DNA of 64,000 nt from contig NZ_JACAFP010000001.1 in assembly GCF_015354505.1 (NCBI RefSeq), forward strand, positions 214,117 to 278,116, written 5' to 3'. Both the position numbers and the translations under genes were made by a program. Positions 1 to 9,053 of the stretch are shown one piece after another. Each line of letters opens with the position of its first letter. Position 1 is the first letter of the stretch. The notes beneath the pieces were generated by a model. The model saw nothing but the letters and a program-made list of their open reading frames with translations. It did no database searches and was not told the origin of the DNA. Source of the DNA: Microbacterium sp. UFMG61 (lineage in GTDB: Bacteria; Actinomycetota; Actinomycetes; Actinomycetales; Microbacteriaceae).

Positions 1-2
1 CG

Positions 3-650
3 TTCATCCTCGGCGCGGCGGGCGTGCTCGACGGGCGCCGGGCGACGACCCACTGGATGTACTCCGACATCATGGCCGAGATGTACCCGCAAATCGACAT
101 CGACCCCGATGTGCTGTTCGTGCAGGACGAGCGCATCATCACGAGCGCCGGCACCGCCGCCGGTATCGATGCGTGCCTGCACCTGCTGCGCCAGGAGCTG
201 GGCGCCGAGCTCACGAACCGCATCGCGCGCCGCATGGTGGTGCCGCCGCAGCGCGACGGCGGCCAGGCGCAGTTCATCGATCGGCCGATCCCGGTGGTCC
301 CCAGTGATTCGCTCGCCGCCGTTGCCGACTGGGCGGTCGAGCACCTCCGCGACGACTTGGGCGTCGATCAGCTGGCAGCGCGAGCGCTGATGTCGCCGCG
401 CACGTTCGCCCGTCGTTTCAAGGCCGAGTACGGGGCGACTCCGGCCGCCTGGCTCGCGCGACAGCGCGTGCTGCACGCCCAGCGGCTGTTGGAGCGCAGC
501 GACCTCGCGCTCGACCAGATCGCCGACGAGTGCGGTTTCGGTTCCGCCGCGGTGCTGCGGCAGAACTTCGCCAGGGTGCTCGGAACGACCCCGACCGCCT
601 ATCGCGCGCGTTTCTCGTGCGTCGACGATGCGGAGACCAGCGCGGCCTGA
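3..650 (+). CDS. GlxA-like AraC family transcriptional regulator, 5' end outside the window
   Basis: The reading frame is already open at base 3, so the start codon lies upstream of the window. About 216 residues are visible. The first ~90 residues match the end of a DJ-1/PfpI-type (class I glutamine amidotransferase-like) domain; the stretch containing TSAGTAAGIDACLHLL is typical of GlxA-type regulators. The last ~100 residues are an AraC DNA-binding domain with two helix-turn-helix units: LAARALMSPRTFARRFK and the second unit with IADECGFGSAAVLRQNF. Such proteins are one-component regulators whose amidase-like domain probably senses a ligand and is usually not enzymatic. The target cannot be told from the window. 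It ends 43 bp before the convergent NRDE-family gene. Confidence 0.9.
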   Translation, partial: FILGAAGVLDGRRATTHWMYSDIMAEMYPQIDIDPDVLFVQDERIITSAGTAAGIDACLHLLRQELGAELTNRIARRMVVPPQRDGGQAQFIDRPIPVVPSDSLAAVADWAVEHLRDDLGVDQLAARALMSPRTFARRFKAEYGATPAAWLARQRVLHAQRLLERSDLALDQIADECGFGSAAVLRQNFARVLGTTPTAYRARFSCVDDAETSAA

Positions 651-667
651 GCGCATGCCCCGGTGGC

Positions 668-692
668 CGTCGCGGTCGCTGTCGCCGTCGCG
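668..692. repeat. Short GTCGCN hexamer repeat between convergent genes
   Basis: About four copies of a 6-bp GTCGCN unit lie in the 43-bp gap between the AraC-type gene and the convergent NRDE-family gene. No hairpin terminator is obvious here. Confidence 0.5.
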
Positions 693-693
693 G

Positions 694-1395
694 TCAGTGG
701 TCCCAGTGGCCGGGGCTCGGGAGCGCTCGATAGTCCATGTCGACGGCCGCAGGGGTGACGGATGCCGTGCAGTACAGCAGCGACTGCGTGGGGTAGCCGT
801 GCGGACGGTTGTCGCGGATGATCGCCCGGTCGTCTTCGGGGTCGAGTCGTGCCGACGCGCCGAGCAGCGTGGTCCACTCGGCCGGCCAGTCGAGGCTGTC
901 GGCGGCCGGGCCCAGGGCGCGGAACTCGGGCAGCCAGGCCGCGATGCGAGGGGTCTCGAGGTCATCGAGATCGTCGTGGGCGATCATGTGGATGCCGTCG
1001 CTGATCGCCGTCTCGCGCAGGTCGGCCCCATCCCAGCTCAGTACACGCGACCCCTCGGGGCGCACCTCGAGCAGATTGAAGCCGTGCATCGGCAGCGGTG
1101 CGACCGGTGCGCGGCCCATCACCGATTCCAGGGCGAGCGAGCCGCGCGACACAGCGACATCGGCGGCCAGATCGACGACGTCGGCGCGGTTGAGCAGCAC
1201 GGCGAGTCGTCGCTCGGCCGGGTTCACCGCGAGCCAGGCGCCGCCCGCCCGCCGGTCGCGGATGCCCGAGACACCGGGGTAGGCATCGGGCCACCACTCG
1301 CCGAGAGCATCCCATTCCCGCTGCGGGTCCTCATCGCGCACGGCGAGGAGCCGCGCGGTATCGGGTCGGGCCACATCGATCACCACAGTGCACAC
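694..1395 (-). CDS. NRDE family protein (TANGO2-like)
   Basis: A 233-residue protein that starts at GTG with CTVVIDV right after the initiator. This matches the N-terminal Cys motif of NRDE/TANGO2 proteins (x-C-T-x-x-x, then ...AVRDEDPQREWD, then GGAWLAVNPAERRLAVLLNR). The Cys is residue 2, as in Ntn-hydrolase-like proteins that expose it by removing Met. In animals TANGO2 is linked to heme and lipid trafficking; the bacterial role is unclear. A TAGACT hexamer lies 7 nt before the GTG, so the mRNA is probably leaderless, which supports this start. It is divergent from coaBC. Confidence 0.8.
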   Translation of the reverse strand: MCTVVIDVARPDTARLLAVRDEDPQREWDALGEWWPDAYPGVSGIRDRRAGGAWLAVNPAERRLAVLLNRADVVDLAADVAVSRGSLALESVMGRAPVAPLPMHGFNLLEVRPEGSRVLSWDGADLRETAISDGIHMIAHDDLDDLETPRIAAWLPEFRALGPAADSLDWPAEWTTLLGASARLDPEDDRAIIRDNRPHGYPTQSLLYCTASVTPAAVDMDYRALPSPGHWDH

Positions 1396-1485
1396 GGGGT
1401 CAAGTCTAGGAGCGGGTGAGAGCGTGCAGACGGTCCTCGGGCAGGCGCCAACCCGCCGGTGCGGATGCTGGGGCAGAATCGAACC

Positions 1486-2700
1486 GTGAACATCGTCGTC
1501 GGGGTTACGGGTGGCATCGCCGCATACAAGACAGTGCACCTGGTGCGTCTGCTGACCAAGGCGGGTCACGATGTGACCGTCGTGCCGACCGAAGACGCGC
1601 TGCGTTTCGTCGGCACGCCGACGTGGGAGGCGCTCAGTCGGCATCCGGTCACGACGAGCGTGCATGACGATGTCGCCCGCGTGCGCCACGTCGCGCTCGG
1701 ACAGAACGCCGATCTGGTGATCGTCGCCCCGGCCACGGCCAACACGATCGCCAAGATCACGGCGGGCATCGCCGACGATCTGCTCGGTACGACCTTGCTC
1801 GCGACCGAGGCTCCCGTGCTGCTCGCGCCCGCCATGCACGCCGAGATGTGGCGCAATGCCGCCACCCAGGCGAACATCGCGACGCTTCGCGCGCGCGGAG
1901 TCCACCTGGTGGGTCCGGCCGACGGCGAGCTCGCCGGGGGAGACAGCGGACCGGGACGCATGGTCGAGCCCGAGGAGATCGTCGAGGCCGCTCTCGCGCT
2001 CATCGCCCCGCAGGATCTGGTCGGGGTGCGCCTCGCGATCTCGGCCGGCGGCACCCGGGAGCCCATCGACCCGGTGCGGTTCCTCGGCAACCGATCGAGC
2101 GGTCGGCAGGGCATCGCGCTCGCCGCCGATGCCGCTGCGCGCGGAGGCCTCGTGACGCTCGTCGCGGCGAACATCTCGGGTGACGTCCTGGCCGAGTCGC
2201 GGCATCCGTCGATCCGGGTGATCGCGGTCGGCACCGCAGCCGAGCTCGCCACGGCGATGACGGACGCGGCGACCACGGCCGACATCGTGATCATGGCCGC
2301 CGCGGTCGCGGACTACCGGCCGGCATCCGTGTCGGACCAGAAGCTCACGAAGGAGCAGGGCGTGCTCACTCACCTGGAGCTGGTCGAGAACGACGACGTG
2401 GTGGCGGCCCTCGCGGCGGCACGGGTCGCGGGCGCGGCGCCGGAGGGGCAGACGATCGTCGCCTTCGCCGCCGAGACCTCGGAATCGGCCGACGAGCGCC
2501 GGGATCGCGCCCGTCGCAAGCGGGGGCGCAAGGGCGTCGACCTGCTCGCCGTCAACCTCGCGAACGCCGAGCAGGGCTTCGAGCGCCACGACAACACGGT
2601 CGAGATCGTCGGCGACGGCGGCGAGGTCGTGGCATCCGCGGCGGGGCCGAAGCGCGAGGTCGCTCGAGTGATCCTGGATACTGTCCGCTCGGTGCGCTAA
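1486..2700 (+). CDS. coaBC: Bifunctional phosphopantothenoylcysteine decarboxylase / phosphopantothenate-cysteine ligase
   Basis: A 404-residue two-domain enzyme of coenzyme A synthesis. The N-terminal flavin domain (about 1-180) shows GVTGGIAAYK, the catalytic His in VRHVAL (H68), and PAMHAEMW (115-122). This last motif is PxMNxxMW in E. coli as I recall, so His replaces Asn, probably a lineage variant. The C-terminal ligase domain (from about 182) shows ISAGGTREPIDPVRFLGNRS and a K-x-x-K element (DQKLTKEQ). Start: GTG at 1486 lies 6 nt after a CAGAAT hexamer, so a leaderless start is favoured over the ATG at 1465, which would place the -10 inside the gene. Its TAA stop touches the HAIR operator of the next gene. 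Confidence 0.95.
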   Translation: MNIVVGVTGGIAAYKTVHLVRLLTKAGHDVTVVPTEDALRFVGTPTWEALSRHPVTTSVHDDVARVRHVALGQNADLVIVAPATANTIAKITAGIADDLLGTTLLATEAPVLLAPAMHAEMWRNAATQANIATLRARGVHLVGPADGELAGGDSGPGRMVEPEEIVEAALALIAPQDLVGVRLAISAGGTREPIDPVRFLGNRSSGRQGIALAADAAARGGLVTLVAANISGDVLAESRHPSIRVIAVGTAAELATAMTDAATTADIVIMAAAVADYRPASVSDQKLTKEQGVLTHLELVENDDVVAALAAARVAGAAPEGQTIVAFAAETSESADERRDRARRKRGRKGVDLLAVNLANAEQGFERHDNTVEIVGDGGEVVASAAGPKREVARVILDTVRSVR

Positions 2701-2722
2701 ACTTGAGTCACGTCCACTCAAG
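2698..2722 (+). promoter_or_regulatory. HAIR element (HspR operator) with probable -10 in front of clpB-like gene
   Basis: The perfect inverted repeat CTTGAGT-N7-ACTCAAG occupies 2702-2722. It is identical to the HAIR consensus bound by the heat-shock repressor HspR in actinobacteria. A possible -10, TAAACT at 2698-2703, shares its TAA with the coaBC stop codon and overlaps the left arm, so bound HspR would block RNA polymerase. The HAIR match is direct; the promoter assignment is an inference. Confidence 0.85.
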
Positions 2723-2775
2723 TTTTCGGATGACGACCACAGGAAGTGACCAGAAGGAGTCTCCCAGGAGGAAGC

Positions 2776-4992
<2,217 letters not shown>

Positions 4993-5038
4993 AGCCGAGT
5001 GCGCGACCGCGCCGCGGCCGCGGAGTGGTGAGTGCGTG

Positions 5039-6550
5039 TCAGCCGCCTGTCGGTCGACGGATGCCCTTCAGTGCGTCGGTCTCGAGCTCCTGTCCGAGGA
5101 TCGAATGCCGTCGCGAGTAGGCGAAGTAGATCACCATGCCGATCGCGAGCCAGATCCCGAATCGCAGCCAGGTCTCGGTGCTGAGGTTCAGCATCAGCCA
5201 GAAGCAGGCGAGAGCCGAGATCCAGGGCAGCCACGGCGAGAGCGGCACCGTGAAGGGGCGCTCGAGGTCGGGGCGGCTCTTACGCAGGATCGGCACGCCG
5301 ATGCTGACGAGCACGAAGGCCGACAGGGTGCCGATGTTGATCATGTCGCCGAGCACCTGCACGTCGGTGAAGCCGGCGATGAGCGCGATGACCACGCCGA
5401 CGATGAGCTGGATGCGGATCGGCGTGCCGCGCTTGGCGTCGGTGACGCTGAGTGAGCGCGGCAGCAGGCCGTCGCGGCTCATCGCGAAGATCACGCGGGC
5501 GAGACCCATGAGCAGCACCATCACGACGGTCGTGAGGCCCACGAGGCTGCCGATCGCGATGATCTGCGCAGCCCAGGTCGCGCCGACCAGCTCGAACGCG
5601 CTGGCGAGCGACGGCTCCTCGAGCTTCGCCAGCTCGGTGTACGACACCATTCCGGTGATCACGATCGCGACCAGCACGTAGAGCACGGTGACGATGACGA
5701 GGCCGAGGATGATGCCGCGCGGCACCGTGCGTTTCGGGTCCTTGGTCTCCTCGGCGCTGGTGGCGACCACGTCGAAGCCGATGAAGGCGAAGAACACCAG
5801 GGCGGCACCGCTGAGGATGCCGAAGACGCCGTACATCGTCGGCTCGGAGCCGGTCATGAACGAGAAGAGCGACTGCGTCCATGCGCTCTCGGTCGCGGCG
5901 CCCGACTGCGCCGGGGGCACGAAGGGCGTGTAGTTGGCGCCGTTGACGAAGAAGAAGCCGGCGACGATGACGAACAGCACGATCGCGACCTTGATCACGG
6001 TGAACACGCTGTTGACGCGGCTCGACAGCTGCGTACCCAGGGCGAGCAGCACCGTGAAGATCGCGACGATGACCACGGGGCCCCAGTCGAACGAGAGCGG
6101 GCCGAGCTGCAGCGTCATCGGGATCTCGAGGTCGAACAGCGACACCGCGTCGCCCAGGTACACGCCCCAGTACTTCGCGATCACGGCCGACGCCATGAGC
6201 ATCTCGAGGATCAGGTCCCAGCCGATGATCCAGGCGAGGAACTCGCCCAGGGTCGAGTACGTGAACGTGTAGGCGGAGCCCGCGACGGGGATCGATGACG
6301 CGAACTCGGCGTAGCAGAGGATGGCGAGGCCGCACACCGCCGCCGCGATGATGAACGAGATGATCACGGCGGGACCGGAGTGGCGGGCGGAGGCCTCGGC
6401 GCCCACCGAGAAGATGCCGGCTCCGACAGCCACGGCGACGCCCATCACCGCCAGGTCCCAGACGCCGAGGGAGCGCTTCAGCGAGCGTTTCTCGTCGTGC
6501 GTCTCGGCCATCGACTGCTCGACCGATTTGATCCTTCGCTGAATCGCCAT
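5039..6550 (-). CDS. APC family amino acid permease (cationic amino acid transporter-like)
   Basis: A 503-residue integral membrane protein with about 12-13 hydrophobic segments. The first segment carries the APC substrate-loop pattern GVAVAVGAGIFSVG, and the second to third segments contain YAEFASSIPVAGSAYTF and the following WIIGWDLILEM. This layout is that of the CAT/YfnA-type amino acid permeases (proton-coupled uptake or exchange). The start at 6550 is preferred over an upstream in-frame ATG at 6595 because TAGACT lies 7 nt before it and the extra residues are not permease-like. It is convergent with clpB (46 bp apart). Substrate not determinable. Confidence 0.9.
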   Translation of the reverse strand: MAIQRRIKSVEQSMAETHDEKRSLKRSLGVWDLAVMGVAVAVGAGIFSVGAEASARHSGPAVIISFIIAAAVCGLAILCYAEFASSIPVAGSAYTFTYSTLGEFLAWIIGWDLILEMLMASAVIAKYWGVYLGDAVSLFDLEIPMTLQLGPLSFDWGPVVIVAIFTVLLALGTQLSSRVNSVFTVIKVAIVLFVIVAGFFFVNGANYTPFVPPAQSGAATESAWTQSLFSFMTGSEPTMYGVFGILSGAALVFFAFIGFDVVATSAEETKDPKRTVPRGIILGLVIVTVLYVLVAIVITGMVSYTELAKLEEPSLASAFELVGATWAAQIIAIGSLVGLTTVVMVLLMGLARVIFAMSRDGLLPRSLSVTDAKRGTPIRIQLIVGVVIALIAGFTDVQVLGDMINIGTLSAFVLVSIGVPILRKSRPDLERPFTVPLSPWLPWISALACFWLMLNLSTETWLRFGIWLAIGMVIYFAYSRRHSILGQELETDALKGIRRPTGG

Positions 6551-6580
6551 GCGGACGAGTCTAGATCTGCGGGCACCGCG

Positions 6581-6621
6581 CACGAAGGGCGCCACCCGTA
6601 TATCGGGTGACGCCCTTCGTG
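6581..6621 (-). terminator. Hairpin terminator downstream of the nitroreductase gene
   Basis: Inverted repeat with 18-nt arms (6581-6598 and 6604-6621), one non-Watson-Crick position and a 5-nt TATAT loop. It sits 26 bp past the nitroreductase stop codon and upstream of the permease promoter, so it should end the nitroreductase transcript. Confidence 0.8.
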
Positions 6622-6646
6622 GTGGGGCTGCCGGTGCGGCCGGCCC

Positions 6647-7234
6647 TCAGGCGCTGAGGATGACCGTCTCGTCGATCGGGCGACGCACGCGCGGTGCGGT
6701 CTCTCCCTGCTGCAGGCCCTCGGGAAGACCGGCGGCGTCGCCGTACTCGCCGACGGCGATCACGGTGATGGCCGAGAAGCGCGGCGACAGGTCGGCGAAC
6801 TCGCGGACGACCTCCGGGTCGAAGCCGCTCATCTGGTGCACGAGGAGGCCCTCGTGGTGCGCCTGCACCGAGAAGTGCGCCACGGCCTGGCCGAGGTCGT
6901 ACACCGCGTGGCTGATGGCCTTGCCCTCTTCGGACTCGGTCTCGGCGATCGCGACGATGAGCGCCGAGGCCTTCGACGCCCAGAGCTGGTTGAACTCGAC
7001 GAGGGAGCTGACCACCTGGTCGAACAGCGCGGTGCCGCGGCGAGCGACGATGAAGCGCCACGGCTGCAGGTTGTATGCCGACGGCGACCAGCGCGCGGCC
7101 TCGAGGGCGGCGTTCAGCTTGGCGTCGTCGATCGTGTTCTCGGCGTCATAGGCCCGCGGGCTCCAGCGCCCGGCGAGGACGTCGAGGACGGGGTGCTCGG
7201 TGGGGGCGGTGCGGTCGACGACGGGAGTGCTCAT
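6647..7234 (-). CDS. Nitroreductase family protein
   Basis: A 195-residue FMN-dependent oxidoreductase of the nitroreductase fold. Family features are the N-terminal RWSPRAYD (phosphate of FMN), ARWSPSAYNLQPWRFIV (15-20 residues further on), and a C-terminal region ending in basic residues (APRVRRP). Such enzymes reduce nitro compounds, quinones or flavins with NAD(P)H; the physiological substrate is unknown. A ribosome-binding site (GAAAGG) precedes the ATG. The gene has its own terminator and is transcribed divergently from the uncertain frame at 7385. Confidence 0.9.
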   Translation of the reverse strand: MSTPVVDRTAPTEHPVLDVLAGRWSPRAYDAENTIDDAKLNAALEAARWSPSAYNLQPWRFIVARRGTALFDQVVSSLVEFNQLWASKASALIVAIAETESEEGKAISHAVYDLGQAVAHFSVQAHHEGLLVHQMSGFDPEVVREFADLSPRFSAITVIAVGEYGDAAGLPEGLQQGETAPRVRRPIDETVILSA

Positions 7235-7315
7235 GGAAATGCCTTTCGAGAAGGAGAGGGATCGGACTCCTTCGTCCGGGCTACATCGAGTGTAAACAGG
7301 TACATGCGGGCACAT

Positions 7316-7334
7316 ATTCCCGATCTTCCGGAAT
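7316..7334. promoter_or_regulatory. Imperfect dyad upstream of the nitroreductase gene
   Basis: ATTCC-N9-GGAAT, with partly symmetric flanks, lies about 85 bp upstream of the nitroreductase start in the 150-bp divergent region (7235-7384). It is a possible repressor site; nothing else in this interval is recognisable. Confidence 0.35.
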
Positions 7335-7384
7335 GTATCCACATGGCGACGAAAAGACCTTATGAGGGTGCGTAGAGTTCCCGA

Positions 7385-7984
7385 ATGCGAACAGAAGACA
7401 CATGTCGCCGGGAGTCGACCGTGAGGGATCCGGTGGTGCCGGGACTCTCGTGGGAGTACGCGAGCGCGGTGCTCGGGGTCCTCGACGATCGTCCGCGAGC
7501 CGACGCCGAGCAGCATCTGCTCGAGTGTCTGAAGATGCTCGTGCTGAGTGATGTCTGCCTGCTGGTGGTCGAGACCTCGCGAGAGCTCGAGACGGTGCGG
7601 GATGCGCTCGCCGCGCGGCCGACGGAGTACGCAGGACTGCGAGACGCGATCGCTCGGGGTGGCGGAGGTGGATGCCGATGCAGGTGCACAGGCGGAGCCG
7701 GCTGCGGCGTGTCGGGAGGCTCGGGTGACAGCGAGCACCTGGATGTGCGGGGTGTCGCAGGTGTCGAGCCGATCCGATGTGCGGCGGCATACGTGCAGAC
7801 CTTCGGCCCGTTCACCCCGCGCACCGTGCGGCTCTGGCCCGATGCTCAGGCGGTGATGGGCGAGGTGGGAGCCGGTCTCTCGGGACTCAACGATGCCGCG
7901 GCCGGCTGGTGCGACGAGCACGCGTCGTTGTCGCCCTCGCCGTGGCGGCGATGGGGCGAGGTCTCGCGCCTCTCCGAGCTCTGA
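7385..7984 (+). CDS. Uncertain hypothetical protein, possibly a decayed gene
   Basis: A 199-codon open frame of unknown function. Its first ~90 codons and last ~60 codons have the G/C-ending codons expected of this genome (for example WEYASAVLGVLDDRP and PDAQAVMGEVGAGLSGL). The middle (about 7660-7795) reads as a Gly/Cys-rich stretch with poor codon bias, while the next frame there looks more protein-like (AEVDADAGAQAEPAAACREA). That pattern suggests two compensating frameshifts, or a non-coding region. No family is recognised and there is no strong ribosome-binding site. The stop is 10 bp from the end of the convergent LysR gene. Without this frame, 7235-7994 would be an unusually long empty interval. 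Confidence 0.35.
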   Translation: MRTEDTCRRESTVRDPVVPGLSWEYASAVLGVLDDRPRADAEQHLLECLKMLVLSDVCLLVVETSRELETVRDALAARPTEYAGLRDAIARGGGGGCRCRCTGGAGCGVSGGSGDSEHLDVRGVAGVEPIRCAAAYVQTFGPFTPRTVRLWPDAQAVMGEVGAGLSGLNDAAAGWCDEHASLSPSPWRRWGEVSRLSEL

Positions 7985-7994
7985 CGTGGTGGGG

Positions 7995-8903
7995 TCAGTC
8001 GGGGAGGATGCGCGTCGCGGCTCCCGCGAGCGCGCGACGCACGGCGCGGATCGATGGTGCCGCCGCCGACACCTGCCGGGCCGACGAGAAGATCTCGCGG
8101 CGGGGGGCAGCGGGCAGCGCGGTGATGTCGACCGACGGGGTGTCTCCCGCCCAGACGAGTTCGGGAAGCAGTCCGACGGCGAGCCCGGCATGGATGAGTC
8201 GCACGTGCGCGGTGAGGTCGGCGATCTCGAACCGCACGTCGGGTTCGAAGCCTGCGGTGCGGCAGAGCTGCTCGGCCCACGCGCGCGATGCCGTGCCTGC
8301 GGGTTCGAGCACCCACGGCTGCTCGCGGGTCTCCCACAGTGCCGCGGCAGGATCGGCCTCGGGGGCCGAGGCGGGGGTGCGCGCGAGGGTGATGGCGTCG
8401 TGCGCGAGGACCACACGATCGAGGTCGGCATGGATCGGCCGCGTGTGGCCCGGGTACTGCTCGGCGAGGATCAGGTCGTAATCGCGGCTCGAGACGCCGA
8501 CGAGCCCTGTCTCGGGGTCGCACTCGGTCACCTCGACACGGAGGGCCGGATGCTCGTGACGCAGCGCGTCGAGCGTCTGGGGGAGCAGCGAGTGCGCGGC
8601 CGACTGGAAGACCGCGACGTGCACGGTGCCGGTGACCTCGGTGAGCGACTCGGCCACAGCGACCTCGGCCTGCTCGAGCTGATCGAGGATGCCGATGGCC
8701 TCGGCGACGAGCACGGTGCCCTGCGGAGTGAACTGCACGCCTCGGCCGACTCTGCGCAGCAGCGGCACGCCCACCTCGCGCTCGAGCGCGCTGAGCTGCT
8801 GCGACACCGAGGCCTTGCTGTACGAGAGCGCGTCGGCGACCGCCGAGAGGGTGCCGCGGCGGGAGAGCTCCACGAGCAGTCTGAGTCGATTGACGTCGAG
8901 CAT
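7995..8903 (-). CDS. LysR family transcriptional regulator (probable putA regulator)
   Basis: A 302-residue LysR protein. The N-terminal winged helix-turn-helix (about 1-60) has LVELSRRGTLSAVADALSYS followed by KASVSQQLSALEREVGVPLLRR, and the effector-binding domain spans about 90-295. LysR regulators typically sit divergent from the operon they control, and here the divergent gene is putA, 150 bp away, with two dyads between them. I infer that it controls proline catabolism, perhaps with proline or a derivative as co-inducer; nothing in the sequence proves the ligand. Confidence 0.9.
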   Translation of the reverse strand: MLDVNRLRLLVELSRRGTLSAVADALSYSKASVSQQLSALEREVGVPLLRRVGRGVQFTPQGTVLVAEAIGILDQLEQAEVAVAESLTEVTGTVHVAVFQSAAHSLLPQTLDALRHEHPALRVEVTECDPETGLVGVSSRDYDLILAEQYPGHTRPIHADLDRVVLAHDAITLARTPASAPEADPAAALWETREQPWVLEPAGTASRAWAEQLCRTAGFEPDVRFEIADLTAHVRLIHAGLAVGLLPELVWAGDTPSVDITALPAAPRREIFSSARQVSAAAPSIRAVRRALAGAATRILPD

Positions 8904-8928
8904 TCGCCGCTGTCTCCTGCCGTCGGAA

Positions 8929-8966
8929 GGTTAAGTAGAACCGAACAGAAGAGGCGCAGATCGGTT
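8929..8966. promoter_or_regulatory. LysR-type dyads in the lysR-putA intergenic region
   Basis: GGTT-AAGTAG-AACC (8929-8942) is a short perfect-arm dyad, and AACCGA-N16-TCGGTT (8939-8944 with 8961-8966) overlaps it. Both lie between the divergent lysR-type gene and putA, where LysR regulators usually bind their own and their target promoter. A TAGCCT hexamer follows toward putA. Confidence 0.5.
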
Positions 8967-9053
8967 GATAGACGTAGCCTACTCACGCGCCTGAGAATGA
9001 TCGAGCCGCACACGAATCCCGGGTGTGCGATCCCCCGAAAAAAGGCCACACCG

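Noticed and set aside
7893..9053. Plus-strand extension of putA upstream of 9054
   Set aside because: It runs through the LysR gene in antisense with non-protein-like composition; the ribosome-binding site and family start point to 9054.
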